From positions 45,209 to 109,208 of the forward strand of contig VTPC01000954.1 of the NCBI GenBank assembly GCA_011009095.1: 64,000 bases of DNA, written 5' to 3'. Both the position numbers and the translations under genes were made by a program. The notes beneath the pieces were generated by a model, which searched no databases, was not told where the DNA came from, and was given only the letters and a program-made list of their open reading frames with translations. Positions 10,995 to 22,810 of this stretch are shown here, piece by piece; position 1 is the first letter of the stretch; each line of letters begins with the position of its first letter. Origin of the DNA: Ignelater luminosus. Its lineage: Eukaryota > Arthropoda > Insecta > Coleoptera > Elateridae.

Positions 10995-13285
10995 TTTATA
11001 TATCTATAAATAAACTTGTTTGTTCTTGGAGAAAATATTTGCTGCTTTGAAAACCTAGTTTGTCTAACATCTACCTACAATTTTTGGTTATTTAAAGGAA
11101 TTTCTGTTTCTTCTTCTTATCTTTCAGATATCGTATCCATCTAACGATGAATGAATGTAAAACAATAACATGATTGTATATAAGGGCAGTTAACTACGCA
11201 GACTACAACAATCAAAAAAACAAATACAGACAAACGCTAATAGACGCTATCTCCAAAGAATTCAAGGACTTATCTATGGTTCGCATTATTCCTGTAACAG
11301 GAAGGATGAAAATGTTTCACATTTCGCTTTGCGATAGCGTACGCATGGTACGAAATGATAATTTATCGTTGTAATCATGAATTAAAACGTAATTCTGTGC
11401 ACCCTATCAATTTTCAAATTTATCATTGACGCCGTAATGCACGTGTGACGCGTCAGGAAGAGGTACTTGAATACGTCGTTCTTTTTTTCTGTTTTCTCTA
11501 AATATTTTATTATAATAGACCATAACATTTTTCATTTAAGTTTTTATCTTACCTTCAAATTTATAAATTAATAATTAGAAGTTCACAAAAAAGTTGTTTA
11601 CAAAAATGAAGTTTATTGACTCCATTGTTAGAATTTACCTTTATTATGTTATAGTTATAGTTATAGTGTATTCGAGCGTATTTTTGTTTAAGTGACAGCA
11701 AAAACGTGAGAATTCCATTATAATGATAAGTAGTCGGCTTTGTTTATAAATTCCTAAAACGTAGGTCATTGTGCCTTTGTGTCCACTGCTTATTACACTC
11801 CATTTTCCCTAAGCTGTTCTTTGAGTTAATTTAAATTAATTGCTGTAAATTCTGCTAAAACGACTGAAGAAGACACCTTTTACTATTATAAACGCTACAC
11901 GTACGAAGTGAGAAAGTTAATTTTACTAGAAAATAAATTTTATCGAATTACTCTTGGTGGAATGCAAAGTAAAAGGTATCAAGTTGACTTATACGATGTT
12001 AATATCTTCAAACCTCCTTTTTTAAGAAATAGTTTAAAACGAACTCTCACGTTGCCTATTCAAGCGAACTCGAAATAAAATTACAAAACCGGGAAAATAA
12101 GGTTGAATAAATATCAGAAATAATTACAAACATTTCGTTCCGTGAAATAAAATTTCCATGTAAATCCGGACGTTTTATTATTCGTAAAATCAATACACAA
12201 ACAATTTCTATGGAACGCAAGAATATTTCATTAAATGCTAACAAAAGGAAAATGTCAAAAATAAGTGGACAATTTAGTAAATTGTTATACACCTTTTCAT
12301 TTGGATTGGCAAATAAATTCCATTACCTCAACCCCTCTCACACTTCCATCCTAATTACACCCTAAACACTCACGGCTTTTGACCTACATATCTAACTAAC
12401 CGTTTGACAATTTCCCTCGGGAACATATGATGGGGAAAATTTGCCCTTTGAAGCTTCTCTTGAATATTTAGGAGGCATTTACCCTAAAGTTACCTAACTG
12501 TATAGAATCCACCTTTCAGACTTTACTGTCGAGGGAAATTGGAAACCATCAGTAGAAAGCTTTCGACAATACGAAACCTCAGAAAAGGTTTTCACGGTCC
12601 ACCATCAATGTTTAACATTATGTGGGAGGGAACAGTGTTATTTCCAATTTATTTTTAGACGCGTTTTAAAATGTAACTGAAATAATCTTATTTAATAAAT
12701 GTACGAGTAATTAAAAATATTTTAACAAAATTATCACTTTCAATTTATTTCTTGTTCGTGGGCAGAATTTTATTAGTTATGAATTTTGCGTTTAATTAAT
12801 GTAATTATTATAAAGACGGCAAACGTAATTTAATGCGAATGAACTTGACATTTTATAGGTTATTCCCGTTACATGAAAAATATAAATTCGAGTATCCACA
12901 GTATAAAGTGACTATTCGTACTGGTTTTTGAGCAAGCTGTACTAGGCCACACATACTGGTTGGTTGTCCTGATTTTCTACTTTTATAATGTTCAAGTCCA
13001 ATTATGTAAGAAATCTTCTAATACACGCAGCTTTAAGTCACTGAAAATCAATCGGAAACAGTTACTCAATGATACCAAAATCAGGTAAGTATTCCATTTG
13101 AAAGATTTAATGCTGCCTACGCTCTATTTTCCTTAAAAAGCAAAAAAGCAATTGGGAAGATATTTTCTGCATGTTCCACCTTCAATAAGCCAAGAGTGCT
13201 TTTTACCATTTGTTGCTAACGATCAGGCTTCACCTTCATCACTCTACCTAAAGCCCAGGTCGCTCACGAAAACTTACCTTCACTC
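10995..13285. other. intergenic, no gene seen
   Basis: AT-rich. A short TTATAG repeat lies at about 11648-11668. The small open frames (for example 11174-11374 + and 12056-12292 -) have no domain, splice context or conservation clue. A short inverted pair, AATTTCCCTCGGG near 12410 and CGAGGGAAATTGG near 12531, may be the edge of a small old insertion. Confidence 0.4.
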
Positions 13286-13870
13286 ATTCCAAGTTGTTTT
13301 GGTTGATGTTTTCGATGTATTGGAAAATTGAATCCTTTAATTCATTAAATGTTCGTGGTTTTGATTCCTATATGCGTGACTTCAAGCAGCCTCAAAGAAA
13401 GAAATCGCAAATGAAGAGATCCGGGGAGCGAGATGGCCAGGGAACATCACCAAAACGTAAAATGAGTTGATTTGGGTACGTGGATCAAAGAATTATCATT
13501 GATGATCTCGCTATCGCCTGTTGAAACCACTGACGCTGACGATTGAATCTCCGTCTTCGCATTTTAGGTTCAAAGAAATGCATTTCAACGTAACATGCTG
13601 CCTTATTCTTCAAGAAAAAAAATAAATAAAGGCCGATAATCCCATACTTACCTTCACCACACCAAACCGTTACTTTCGAGCTGTGCAGTGCTCCTCTCCA
13701 GAAAATTAGTCAAAAAGGCTGTAGACTGACTAGCATCAGACATTTCGTAAGAATTACCAAAATAGCAATTCACATCTTACAGTGTACTATACTGTACTGT
13801 ATCAACTGTCTTGTTTTGTTCGATATAGTAGCAAGGAATTGTCGGCGTTGCTGTTTTTAAAGATCGTATC
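13286..13870 (-). pseudogene. mariner/IS630-type transposase relic
   Basis: On the minus strand the C-terminal signature is clear: WPSRSPDLFICDFFL, a stop in place of the usual W, GCLKSRI, another stop, then ESKPRTFNELKDSIFQYIEN. This is the WPxRSPDLTPCDFFLWGYLK...KPRTLxELKxxI pattern of insect mariner-related transposases. The catalytic D of the CDFF motif is kept. Upstream the frame is full of stops and shifts. Inverted termini were not resolved. Confidence 0.7.
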
Positions 13871-14106
13871 CTATCTTTTTTCAGAAGTATGATGACATAC
13901 GTCTATTTCTGCACCACCCTTTATATCAAGGTTTTCTTTTCGGTTTCACTTGTATCTCGGCATCGAAAGTTCTTATCGAACCGACACTTCGACTTAAACG
14001 GTTTTAGCTTAGGATATTAAAAAATCAAATGACACCGATCGCTTTTAGTTTTTATGCTTGGATATGTGTTTACTGTTTAATACCTCAGGATCAAACAGAC
14101 GCGTAG

Positions 14107-14690
14107 AGATAGCACGCTCTATGTTGGATATATTGTGGAACATGGAATACGAAAGGCATCAAAATTAAATGCCTTATACCTCGAGAATAAAGTGTGGTAT
14201 CACAATGAAACTCTCGTCTCTCATCTTTCATTGCTATAAATTGTATGGTCTATCGTGATAACTAAGTTATAAGTCACTGATTATCACTTGTTTTTTTTTA
14301 ACAGGTATTAATTATCTATATAAACAAAAGACGCTACGGAGATGGCGGATATGACATATGGCACTACAGAAAACAGGCGATAGCGTCTTTTTTTTGAAAG
14401 AAAGCAAGATGATACATTCTATGTTGGATACAGTATGAGATACAAAATGAATCAAGTTCAATAGCATCGGTCTGTTTGTATTCCATGTCTTACTTATAAC
14501 TCCAGAACGAAGCGTGATATCTGGATGAAACTTTCACTGTTGTAAATACTATGACGACCTATCGTTATAAACCACTGACCATCATTTGTTTTTTATTTGA
14601 TAGGCGTTTAGCATCCCAAAAACGGAAGGTCCTGCGGAGATGTAGAACATAACATGGAATACCAAAGAAAGCGATTGTCAATACACAACT
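14107..14690. repeat. two ~300-bp tandem units, diverged
   Basis: Unit 1 (14107-14400) and unit 2 (14407-14690) align with an offset of almost exactly 300 bp. Both have CTCTATGTTGGATA / TTCTATGTTGGATA at their start, a CACTGATTATCACTTGTTTT / CACTGACCATCATTTGTTTT segment, a pyrimidine run, and an ACGCTACGGAGATG / GTCCTGCGGAGATG end. No coding frame is shared between the units, so it is probably a non-coding tandem repeat or a duplicated piece of an old element. Confidence 0.65.
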
Positions 14691-15364
14691 GCTACTTCTT
14701 TGTGCGTTTATAACCAACATAAATTTAACATGTGATATGCAGCTTGGCCAAGCTTTAGTGCAAATTAGGTGCAGCACAACTGACACTTTTCATCATGATC
14801 TCTAAATCTCCGCTGTGCGTACACGCTTTAAAGTCAAAATGAAAATATGGTGCTTTCACAATCGAGCCGTACCAAGAGTTCTGCAAAAATAGCACTGTAA
14901 AAGCTAGACCTTTGCCAAAACAATATCGTAGGTCGGTTTTACGTCAAAATATACTATCAACTCGTCTGTTAGTTTTCAAAGTAAATAAATCTCTAGGTAA
15001 CACTTAGAATTATCCAAAAGAAAACGTCAGTAAGACATCCTCTGTTTTAATTTTGTTCTTCTGTTTCTCAATAAAACAAACACTTTCTTTATTTGAAAGA
15101 TATCTTGCAGGCATTATTTCTGTACAGTGCCATTTATCAAGTACTTACTATTTTTGCGGTGTCATTTTGACGGAATATTTTTTCTGCGGGGTTTAGATCC
15201 ACGAAAGGTTTGAATGAGTACGCCTTTTAAAGGAAAGTACATCCTTCGGCGTAATCAACTGAAACTTTAGTCTTAACTTACTGATCCAAAAGTCTCCCTA
15301 AGACAAAGCGAGAAAATGGTTAGTTTTTTGCGACAATTGTTTGAAATAATTTTTGTTCTTTTAC
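14691..15364. other. intergenic, no gene seen
   Basis: No coding, RNA or repeat signal that I can support. Confidence 0.4.
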
Positions 15365-15850
15365 CGGACATCTTCTATCTGAGGAATGGGTTATCGTATC
15401 GAGATAGGATTGTAGCTGTTGATAGTAGCAGGAGGTGGCTTTCAAATGATCATGGTACCACCAAACGTCTTTTATTTTATTGACAGATATTCGATCTCAT
15501 GAATAGAATGTTAAGTTGTTGGTAGTAGTAGAGGAATGGCTTTCACGCTATCCGGATATCACTGATCGTTTTTTGTTTTCTTTTTCCCTTTTTGTTTATA
15601 CTCGGAAACGGATAATGCTACGGAGCTGAGATAGAACTTGATTTCTTGGTAGTGATAGGGGAAGGCTTTTAAGTTGGTTTTTTTTCAGGAACGAGAAGTC
15701 GTGTTGAGAAAGGACTTTAGTTACCACCGAATATCTTGCTTTTCTTGTTCCTATATCAGAAACAAATAGTGATGCCAAGATGGAACTTGGTTTGTTGGTA
15801 GTGGTAGGAAAAGGGCTTTCAAACGATCAGAACAGCACCATTTGTCGTTT
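15365..15850. repeat. four diverged tandem units of ~115-155 bp
   Basis: The core AACTTGGTTTGTTGGTAGTG, then a GGTAGGGGAATGGCTTTCAA-like string, recurs near 15410, 15510, 15630 and 15785 with drift. Units are separated by a variable pyrimidine-rich segment and an ATCAG..CACCA-like stretch. Short open frames here follow the repeat and are not genes. Confidence 0.6.
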
Positions 15851-15884
15851 GGTCGAGAGCTTTCTCACCCATGGCAATAAGTTT

Positions 15885-16000
15885 ACATTTTTCCAGTAAT
15901 GTAAAGGCAATAACGGCAGTAACAGGTAATAACTCGTCAATACACAGCAATAACTCTGTTTTTCTGATGTTTTTTTACTCACAATAATATGTCTTCTTTT
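15885..16000. repeat. low-complexity GGTAATA/GCAATAA repeat, first patch
   Basis: Short degenerate words such as GGCAATAACGGCAGTAAC repeat here. A near-identical phrase (AACTCTGTTTTTCTG followed by a T run and ACT) occurs again at about 16838-16870, so the two patches share an origin and bracket the mariner relic at 16040-16690. Confidence 0.5.
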
Positions 16001-16039
16001 ATTAGATAGATTAACCTGCAACGTTTAAGCCAAGCTGCA

Positions 16040-16690
16040 AAGCTTTGTTAATTAATGATTGGGGTATTTTTTTTNNNNNNNNNNNNNNNNNNNNNNNNNN
16101 NNNNNNNNNNNNNNNNNNNNNNNNNNNNNNNNNNNNNNNNNNNNNNNNNNNNNNNNNNNNNNNNNNNNNNNNNNAGCTTTGTTAATTAATGATTGGGGTA
16201 TTTTTTTAAATTCATCCTGAACTGCCTTTTTAAGGCCACATAAAGTTCTGATATTTCTCTTATTTACTTGTGACTTTAAGTAACCCCACAAGAAATAATC
16301 GCAGGGTACGCAGTCTGGAGACGATGGTAACCATTGCTCCGGTTCGATAAAGCTGACATTTTGTTTTCTTAAAAATAGGAGCGTTGCTTTAGCACGATGT
16401 GCTGGTGCTGAGTCCTGGTGGAAGATATAGTCATTTGATAGATCGAAGAAAAGGCTTCAGAACTTTATTCACATAATAGGAAGAACAGATTTTAGCTTTT
16501 GGTTCAATGACAGCCCATTTGCTGACAAACCAACCCACACCATTATGCCATGTGGATGCACGACAGATTCGAAAACAGCAGCATCACATCGTTTTTGTTT
16601 TCTTGAAATATATTAAACTTCACGTTTTCCCCTACAAGTACGTAAATAAAACCATGTAATGACGTTTTTCCATCCACCGTATTTCAGACG
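16040..16690 (-). pseudogene. mariner-family transposase relic spanning the gap
   Basis: Minus-strand pieces in several frames give HPHGIMVWVGLSANG, then DYIFHQDSAPAHRAKATLLF (second catalytic D), then SFIEPEQWLPSSPDCVPCDY running into FLWGYLKSQVNKRNIRTL (third acidic residue in PCDYFLWG), and finally DEFKKIPQSLINKA. This is the C-terminal half of an insect mariner-like enzyme. The last residues straddle the 100-N gap, and the duplicated flank restores the same peptide on each side. Frame changes around 16430-16480 and missing N-terminal sequence mark it as non-functional. Confidence 0.75.
16075..16174. other. assembly gap (100 N) with duplicated flanks
   Basis: Exactly 100 N. The sequence before the gap (from AGCTTTGTTAATTAATGATT to the T run at 16074) is repeated immediately after it (16175-16208). 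This is what two overlapping contig ends look like when joined by a default-size gap. No sequence may be missing. Confidence 0.9.
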
Positions 16691-16789
16691 CATGTACTAC
16701 ATCTTCCAAGATGGTTTTAACCTCTTTTGTCGAGTCATTTTGGAGATTTGGCGACATTTCGGTTTTTTAACCAGCTTCTTATGGGATTT

Positions 16790-16995
16790 TTTTAAAAATT
16801 CGGTAATATACGGCAGTAACTCGGTAATATTCGACAGTAACTCTGTTTTTCTGGTTGTTTTTTTTTTACTGGTAGTAACATTTTCGTGCAAACGGCAGTA
16901 CATTCTAAAATATGAAAATATAAACGGTAATACAGCAATATAATCGGCAATAATGCAATATCGACAATAAACAGTAATTATAGCCGAATATTGAC
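16790..16995. repeat. low-complexity GGTAATA/GGCAGTAA repeat, second patch
   Basis: Degenerate short repeats (GGTAATATACGGCAGTAACT, GGCAATAATGCAATATCG). The patch shares the AACTCTGTTTTTCTG phrase with the patch at 15885-16000. The chance frames on both strands here have no recognisable protein content. Confidence 0.5.
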
Positions 16996-17040
16996 AGCAG
17001 ATGTACATAATTTAGGCCATTGATATAAGAAGATTAATGA

Positions 17041-17190
17041 AGGGCAAAGTCCGCCTGTAGGCCACCAAAAGGGTAGTAGTTAGAAAGAGAAGCTGACTTA
17101 AGATGGTTAATAGAGGGGTAAGCCAAATTGTGCCATTACAGACGACCTGATGGAGATCAAAGTCCCACTGTAAGCCACTGAAGGAGGTCT
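17041..17190. repeat. two-copy tandem repeat, ~115-bp offset
   Basis: CAAAGTCCGCCTGTAGGCCA near 17045 and CAAAGTCCCACTGTAAGCCA near 17157 are related, with partly similar sequence following. No gene. Confidence 0.4.
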
Positions 17191-17912
17191 GCTGGAAGGT
17201 AAAGCTCAAACATTTCCGAAACTATAAGATGGTTGATCAGTGAATGTTAATCATGAGTACTAACGAAAAACAACGCTTTAGCACGACGAAGCCGCGAAAC
17301 AACGGAGAAGTCATCGCATACTATTGTTGTTACCTTCACAGCTTTAAGCATATACGTACCTTAGAAGTTACATAGTAGTATCCTTGCTCCTCTCTTTAGC
17401 AGAAGATTAGCCATTTTCAAGCTTTGTGACCAGGGAGACTTTCAATAAAAGAATCGACAGTTTCAGACAACTTCATCAAAAGACAAAACCCATAATAATT
17501 GTTCTAGGATATACTTTAGAATCTCTCAGGATTTTTAAGCGGACAGAACTTTTCAAACCAACTCGACTTTTTCGATCAGTGCCTTCCTTATTTTGACAGA
17601 GGATTTTTCCTTGGGTAACTTTAAGATTTTTTAATATCAAAACACGTTGCGATGTCGGACCAATCAGAGATTTTGGGCTCGTCTGACTTTTCGGTATGTT
17701 TAGATCGCATCGTCTTCACCTTGATCAGGTCGAGTCTGCGGAACTTTTTAAGTAATAGGTAGAGATCGACCGATACAGATATACATATCCATATGTCGGC
17801 TATATCACTTAGTGGTCATGAAGCCAATATAAAAAAAAAGTGTACGAAATTGAAATTCTAAACGGAAATGGGTGGATATTAACCAAACGACCATAGTGTT
17901 GTCGGGGCAAAC
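17191..17912. other. intergenic, no gene seen
   Basis: No supported feature. Confidence 0.4.
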
Positions 17913-18252
17913 TATACAGTGTGTCCAAGATAAGGATGCACAGCATGAGGATCTTGGAAACAGTAAGACATACAGAATCGGTTAAATGGGACGAAAGTTG
18001 GCTATTTATAGGACCTTTTTGTTGGCGTTTGCAAAATCTAGATATCTTGGATAGTTTCAGATTTCTCGATTTTCGTTATAATTTTTTCTTTTATTTATTT
18101 GAAGAGATATCAGAAAACTAAAACCACTTTTCCATTGCCACTTTTTGTTCTCTATTAAAATACACTAACAAAATTCCTGTACAACGTTTCGGTTTCGAGT
18201 AACCATCATCAACCTCGTTTTTTTTAAATAGGCGGAAAAACAATTGAAAATT
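17913..18252. repeat. dispersed repeat with ACAGTGTGTCCAAGATAAG end, copy 1
   Basis: It starts TATACAGTGTGTCCAAG and runs to GGCGGAAAAACAATTGAAAA. An inverted copy occupies 28456-28702, inside the POMT1 intron next to the second gap. Shared blocks include TTGGCTATTTATAGGACCTT, GTTGGCGTTTGCAAAATCTA and TTTCGGTTTCGAGTAACCA (or their complements). Copy 1 has about 95 bp near 18060-18155 that copy 2 lacks. The second terminus of the element is not visible. Confidence 0.75.
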
Positions 18253-18661
18253 GTTTTAGATAGCTCTTGTCACAATTTTAATGATGTAAACATGATAGGC
18301 TTATTGTAACAAAAACATATTCTCGCCATTATTAGCACGTTAAGACACCTCCCAGGAAAAACGCCATGGCTGGTGTGGTATAGTATACTATTTAACGAGC
18401 ATGTAATGGCTATTATTTTCCACGAGACTGAAGTTTACAACACGAGCCAAAAGGCGTCATAACATCGCGGTTACTGTTTTAGGTGTAAATATTTTGTAAA
18501 GAGCTGATTGCTTAAAATCCAGGAAAGTGAGCACAAATACCCTTATCATAGACAATTTAAATACATATGGTGATCGTGGCACACCAGAACAGAATGATGA
18601 TTTTAAAAAAAACATAAAAGGTTATCTGTGTCTGTATCTTCCAAACAAATCGACCGAATTT
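18253..18661. other. intergenic, no gene seen
   Basis: AT-rich. No supported feature. Confidence 0.4.
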
Positions 18662-18907
18662 CAAAATTCAAACGGGGCAATATGGAGAATTGAAAGGCCT
18701 TTCTAATGATGTGCCACTTGAGCCCCCTTCCTATTAGAAATCTTTGAGGGGTTGACCCCCCCCTAGAGGGTTGAAGTTTAGGGTTCGAATTGTACGTCAA
18801 AAAAGTCCCCTTCCCAATACAAATCGACGTGTTTTTGCGTTTTTTCGAAAAATTATTTTCGTGGGAGTTATTCAGTCTGTTTCGTTTTCGTTGGGCCACC
18901 CTGTATA
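18662..18907. repeat. half fold-back repeat ending CACCCTGTATA, copy 2
   Basis: Same repeat as 10780-10994, with an extra GAGGGGTTGACCCCCCCC-type segment near 18746-18782. The frames at 18603-18899 (-) and 18790-19167 (+) cross it and are not genes. Confidence 0.7.
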
Positions 18908-20049
18908 AAATGGATTCGGTACGCCTCTGTTTTTGGCGCTTTCCTCAGAAAATTAGTAAATTCTTAATGCGATGCCACTCGAACGTCAACGAACGTAATA
19001 TGGAAAGGATCATAAAAGGTTCCCAAAGTGGGCGTAACAGGTTCCAAATATTTTACATTGCTAGAAACTGTAAGAAACCTTCCCTTCTGATATCCACGTC
19101 GTTGACAAATGATAATAATCTGCGTAGTAAAATGGAAAGACGTAATAACATAAGTGACTATGGTTAACTCGAGGGTTAACGAGAATTGTATAAAAAGAAG
19201 GCAAACGAACCGAACCAGAATCAGAGACAGAAATCGAAAACATACAGACGAATCGTAGAGAAATTGCTCAAACATTGATGGCATACAAATGAAAGAGAGA
19301 CCCAACATTATCAAAAATTAAATTAAAATCTTTTGAATTATTTAGTTCAAAGTCTCATAAATTATTCAATTACTTTTCTGCGCTTCTTTGAAAACACACC
19401 TGTATCGCTACATAACAAAAACAATTTATAGGAACTTTCGTTAGCTTTAAGATCCAACTCATTTAAGAAGAGAAAACATAAAAACATAATTAAATAATTA
19501 TTACTATTATTACTTCTATAACATAAAGCTTAATTTTATAAATAAATTCTTGATCAACATAATTATTTTTCCAGCAGAATGAACCAGCGGATCAATCGCT
19601 GTAGTCATTGATTTAAAACGAGGGCCAATGGCCAAATCAAGTGGAGCAATGACATTGTTAATTATTAAATGTTTATTAGCCCGATCAAATTTATAAAATA
19701 TTGACATTCCTTGTTATTTCGTCTAAATATAGATATTCAAGATGGCGAATTCGTATTTTCTTATTTATGTTTATGAATTACATAGTTGCAAAACGCTTTA
19801 AAAATAATTTTATTAATATTTCTATTTGAACTACTTGAATAAGTGTAAAAAGAGAATAAACTGATAAATGTAATGTGACGTGACCATAAGTTATGATTCA
19901 TAATATTAAAATACCTTGAAATAACGGAAATTATTCAATTGTGATATAAAATATATTTTACTGTATTGGACATATCACAGAATATGTAATAAACAATAAT
20001 GTTTGTTAATAATCATAAAACCATTACGTGATGTAGCGCACTGTATTTT
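18908..20049. other. intergenic, no gene seen
   Basis: AT-rich. The GTTAACTCGAGGGTTAACGA palindrome-like stretch near 19162, followed by a TATAAAAAG box near 19189, could be an old LTR promoter, but no paired LTR or primer-binding site was found. Confidence 0.35.
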
Positions 20050-20130
20050 TATAAGTGAATACCAGTAAAAAATTTATTCAAAAACATGGACCTAAAGTTA
20101 ATCCCTGTGGGACACCTTTCTACAATTTTG
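20050..20130 (-). pseudogene. non-LTR retrotransposon reverse-transcriptase motif fragment
   Basis: The minus strand reads KGVPQGLTLGPCF, a stop, then INFL. This matches the GVPQGSxLGPLLFxxYIND block of jockey/CR1-like reverse transcriptases. The neighbouring sequence does not continue in frame on either side, so only this short block is supported. Chance is possible, but the GVPQG..LGP spacing is exact. Confidence 0.45.
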
Positions 20131-21799
20131 CGATTTTAATTTAAATAATGAAGAATTTTTATAAATATTCATAGAAATTGTAGATAATGGTGTTCTTAAT
20201 AAAATATCAGATTATAAAATGGCAAAAATGGCCCACTATCAAGTTGCTTGGAAATAATTCCCAATCTTGCAATTTTTACAGAAAAACAAGGAAAACATAA
20301 AACTAACAACAATGTAAATTTCTCCCTAATAAAAATTATTCACTGATTAATTTTACACTGCGAAAGAATTAGTTGACAACTTTGCTGTTCACTTATGTAC
20401 CAACTAAAATGACATTTATTATTACTGAAATTAAACCAAAAAGTTGACCACCTTTCTCTTTAATGGATTAGAGAGGAATTGGCATAAAAACTAAGTTGTA
20501 GAACTTGAAAAGTAAAAATAAAAAGTTCATATAAAATTTTGTAAATGCAAACTAATACATAGTGCATTACCTACTCAGTTTTTAATTATGAACTTTTTGC
20601 AACAACAATTTCTACTATGGAGATTATAAGTTCTCTCGAACCTCTAAAACGAAATTATAAATATCATTCGAGTTTTATATTTAGAAGATTACTTCTTTAG
20701 ATCGTTAATTAAACATAAATAATACGTTGCATTGAAATAAAACATTATAATTGCACTCAAATAATTATTTTCTTCATCTTATTAGTATAATGTTTATTAT
20801 TATTCAAGTCTTCTAGAAGGTTGCTGATTTACGTACATTTTTCTTTCCTAATTAATCTCTAAAAATTTCTACTTCATGTCTAAATATTATTTTAGTTATC
20901 ACTTATCAATTAAAACATGCTTTATTTACATAATGTCTTGCAGGTATGGATTGCACACCTCTGTTGCATGGAATGTAAAATAACTTAACTATACCTGCAG
21001 AAACTATTTATCTATAAATTTCTAATTTGCAAAACAATTATTATTTTTCTCACGTTGTTAAAACATCCGGAAAAAACAATTTGAAAGGTAAAACCTGAAA
21101 GATTCCCACGGTTATTGTCTTTAGCTACTTTATAAGGTAAAATCTTCTTTGAGGCATGAGTCAAATCCGTCATTTAAATTCTAATCTTAAAACTACAGAA
21201 AATAGCAACAAATTATACTGACCAAACTATCTGCATCGTTCATTTTTTCCTCGGCATTTTGGAAATGGGTAAAAACTTATCTTGAACTGGTATATGGTTT
21301 AGATATTCTCATTTTATTTTGGTAAAATTTTCAAAAACTGTTTTTCACAATTAGGCACATTTCAGTCTTATTGAGCAGACCCACTACACATTCAATAACA
21401 CACAATTTTTATTTTAAATTGCGATTTTAATATTTTCTTTTTTATTATAAACTTAACGTAACCACACAAACATCTGTCAAAGTTGACAAATGTAGGTATA
21501 TTTAGCATAATAAATAAAAGGTAAATATAAACAACACTTGGCACTTTTAGTTCCGCATGTTTACGTAGCTTTAAATTTGCTTATCTTTATCAAAAAAACT
21601 ATTACATACGATAACAGCAAAAGATAATTTTCTCCCACAACTTTCTCTCTAACCTCCTGACGTCACTATTTGAATAAAGATAAAAACGCAACCTGTAACT
21701 TCCTTACTTTACTAATCTGGAACTGTTTTATCGACAATAATTTGCTTGTCAGGGTTGTCAAATTTCGTGAATTTGTCAAATTTATCATAAACAAAAATC
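20131..21799. other. AT-rich upstream region of PSMB7, no gene seen
   Basis: No coding signal. The last 200 bp before the PSMB7 start codon would contain its promoter. I see no clear TATA box or initiator. Confidence 0.4.
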
Positions 21800-22810
21800 A
21801 TGGCGACCGTTTTAGCACCAGAAATTTCTCTATCCGGATTTTCTTTTGAAAATTGCAAAAGGTGAGCCGATTTTCTTTGCAAATCTTACAAATGTATTGA
21901 GTATGTTTTAGAAATATAGAATTTTAGTTGTATGATTGTATTCAATTAAATTTTGCTTTGTCATTACCTAACCTAAAAAAAACTTTTAGAAATGTCGAGT
22001 TGGTTAAAAAAGGATTTCCTGTACCAAAAGCAACAAAAACTGGTACCACAATCGTTGGTATTACCTATAAAGATGGTGTAATTCTAGGAGCTGATACACG
22101 GGCTACGGAAGACACTACTGTGTCTGATAAAAATTGCAGAAAGATTCATTATCTTGCACCTAACATGTAGTATGTATTATAATAGAGAAATTGTTAGATA
22201 TTATCTAATATATGAAATTTCTAGTTGTTGTGGTGCTGGTACAGCTGCAGATACAGAGAAAACCAATGCAATGATAGCATCGCAATTGGAATTACATCGT
22301 TTAAACACAAATCGTGTTGTCCCAGTTATAACAGCCAATCAAATGTTAAAACAGTATTTGTTTCGCTACCAAGGATACATTGGGGCTGCCCTTATATTAG
22401 GAGGAGTGGATAATACTGGGCCTCATCTTTATAGCATTTATCCTCACGGTTCCACCGATAAACTACCATACACCACTATGGGCTCAGGTAGTTTAGCTGC
22501 AATGGCTGTTTTTGAATCACGTTGGAAACCAGGATTAACTGAAGAAGAAGGCAAGCAATTAGTGCGTGATGCGATTGCTTCTGGAATATTTAATGATTTA
22601 GGATCAGGTTCAAATGTAGATCTTTGTGTTATACGTAAAGGATCAGTTGATTACTTGCGTACTTACGATGAGGCAAATAAGAAAGGAATACGTCAAGGTT
22701 CTTATTTGTATCCAAAAGGCACGACTGCCGTTTTGTCTACTAAATCAAAAGAGGTTGTAGTGGAAGAAGTCTCTGTTCGTCACATTGAAGCCATGGATAC
22801 ATCTAGTTAA
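21800..22810 (+). CDS. PSMB7: proteasome subunit beta type-7 (beta-2, trypsin-like catalytic subunit)
   Basis: Three exons, 21800-21861, 21990-22169 and 22225-22810 (phases 2 and 2), give a 275-residue protein, close to the family's usual ~277. The second donor is placed at GTATGT (22170) because it restores the conserved [13 protein letters not shown] block. The pro-peptide ends at G39, so T40 is the mature N-terminal nucleophile (KTG/TTIVG). D56 (GADTRAT) and K72 (NCRK) fit catalytic positions 17 and 33, and G84/E92 the S1 pocket with the acidic residue needed to cut after basic residues. The product is one of the three active beta subunits of the 20S core, in cytosol and nucleus. The [13 protein letters not shown] and [11 protein letters not shown] blocks are intact. 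The 3' end converges on POMT1; an ATTAAA lies at 22833. Homologous to Drosophila Prosbeta2. Confidence 0.97.

Noticed and set aside
19162-19300. Possible LTR promoter (palindrome, TATAAAAAG, CAGA-rich leader)
   Set aside because: No second LTR, primer-binding site or polyprotein nearby.
18603-19314. Overlapping frames of 60-125 codons on both strands
   Set aside because: They run through a fold-back repeat terminus and have no domain or splice context.
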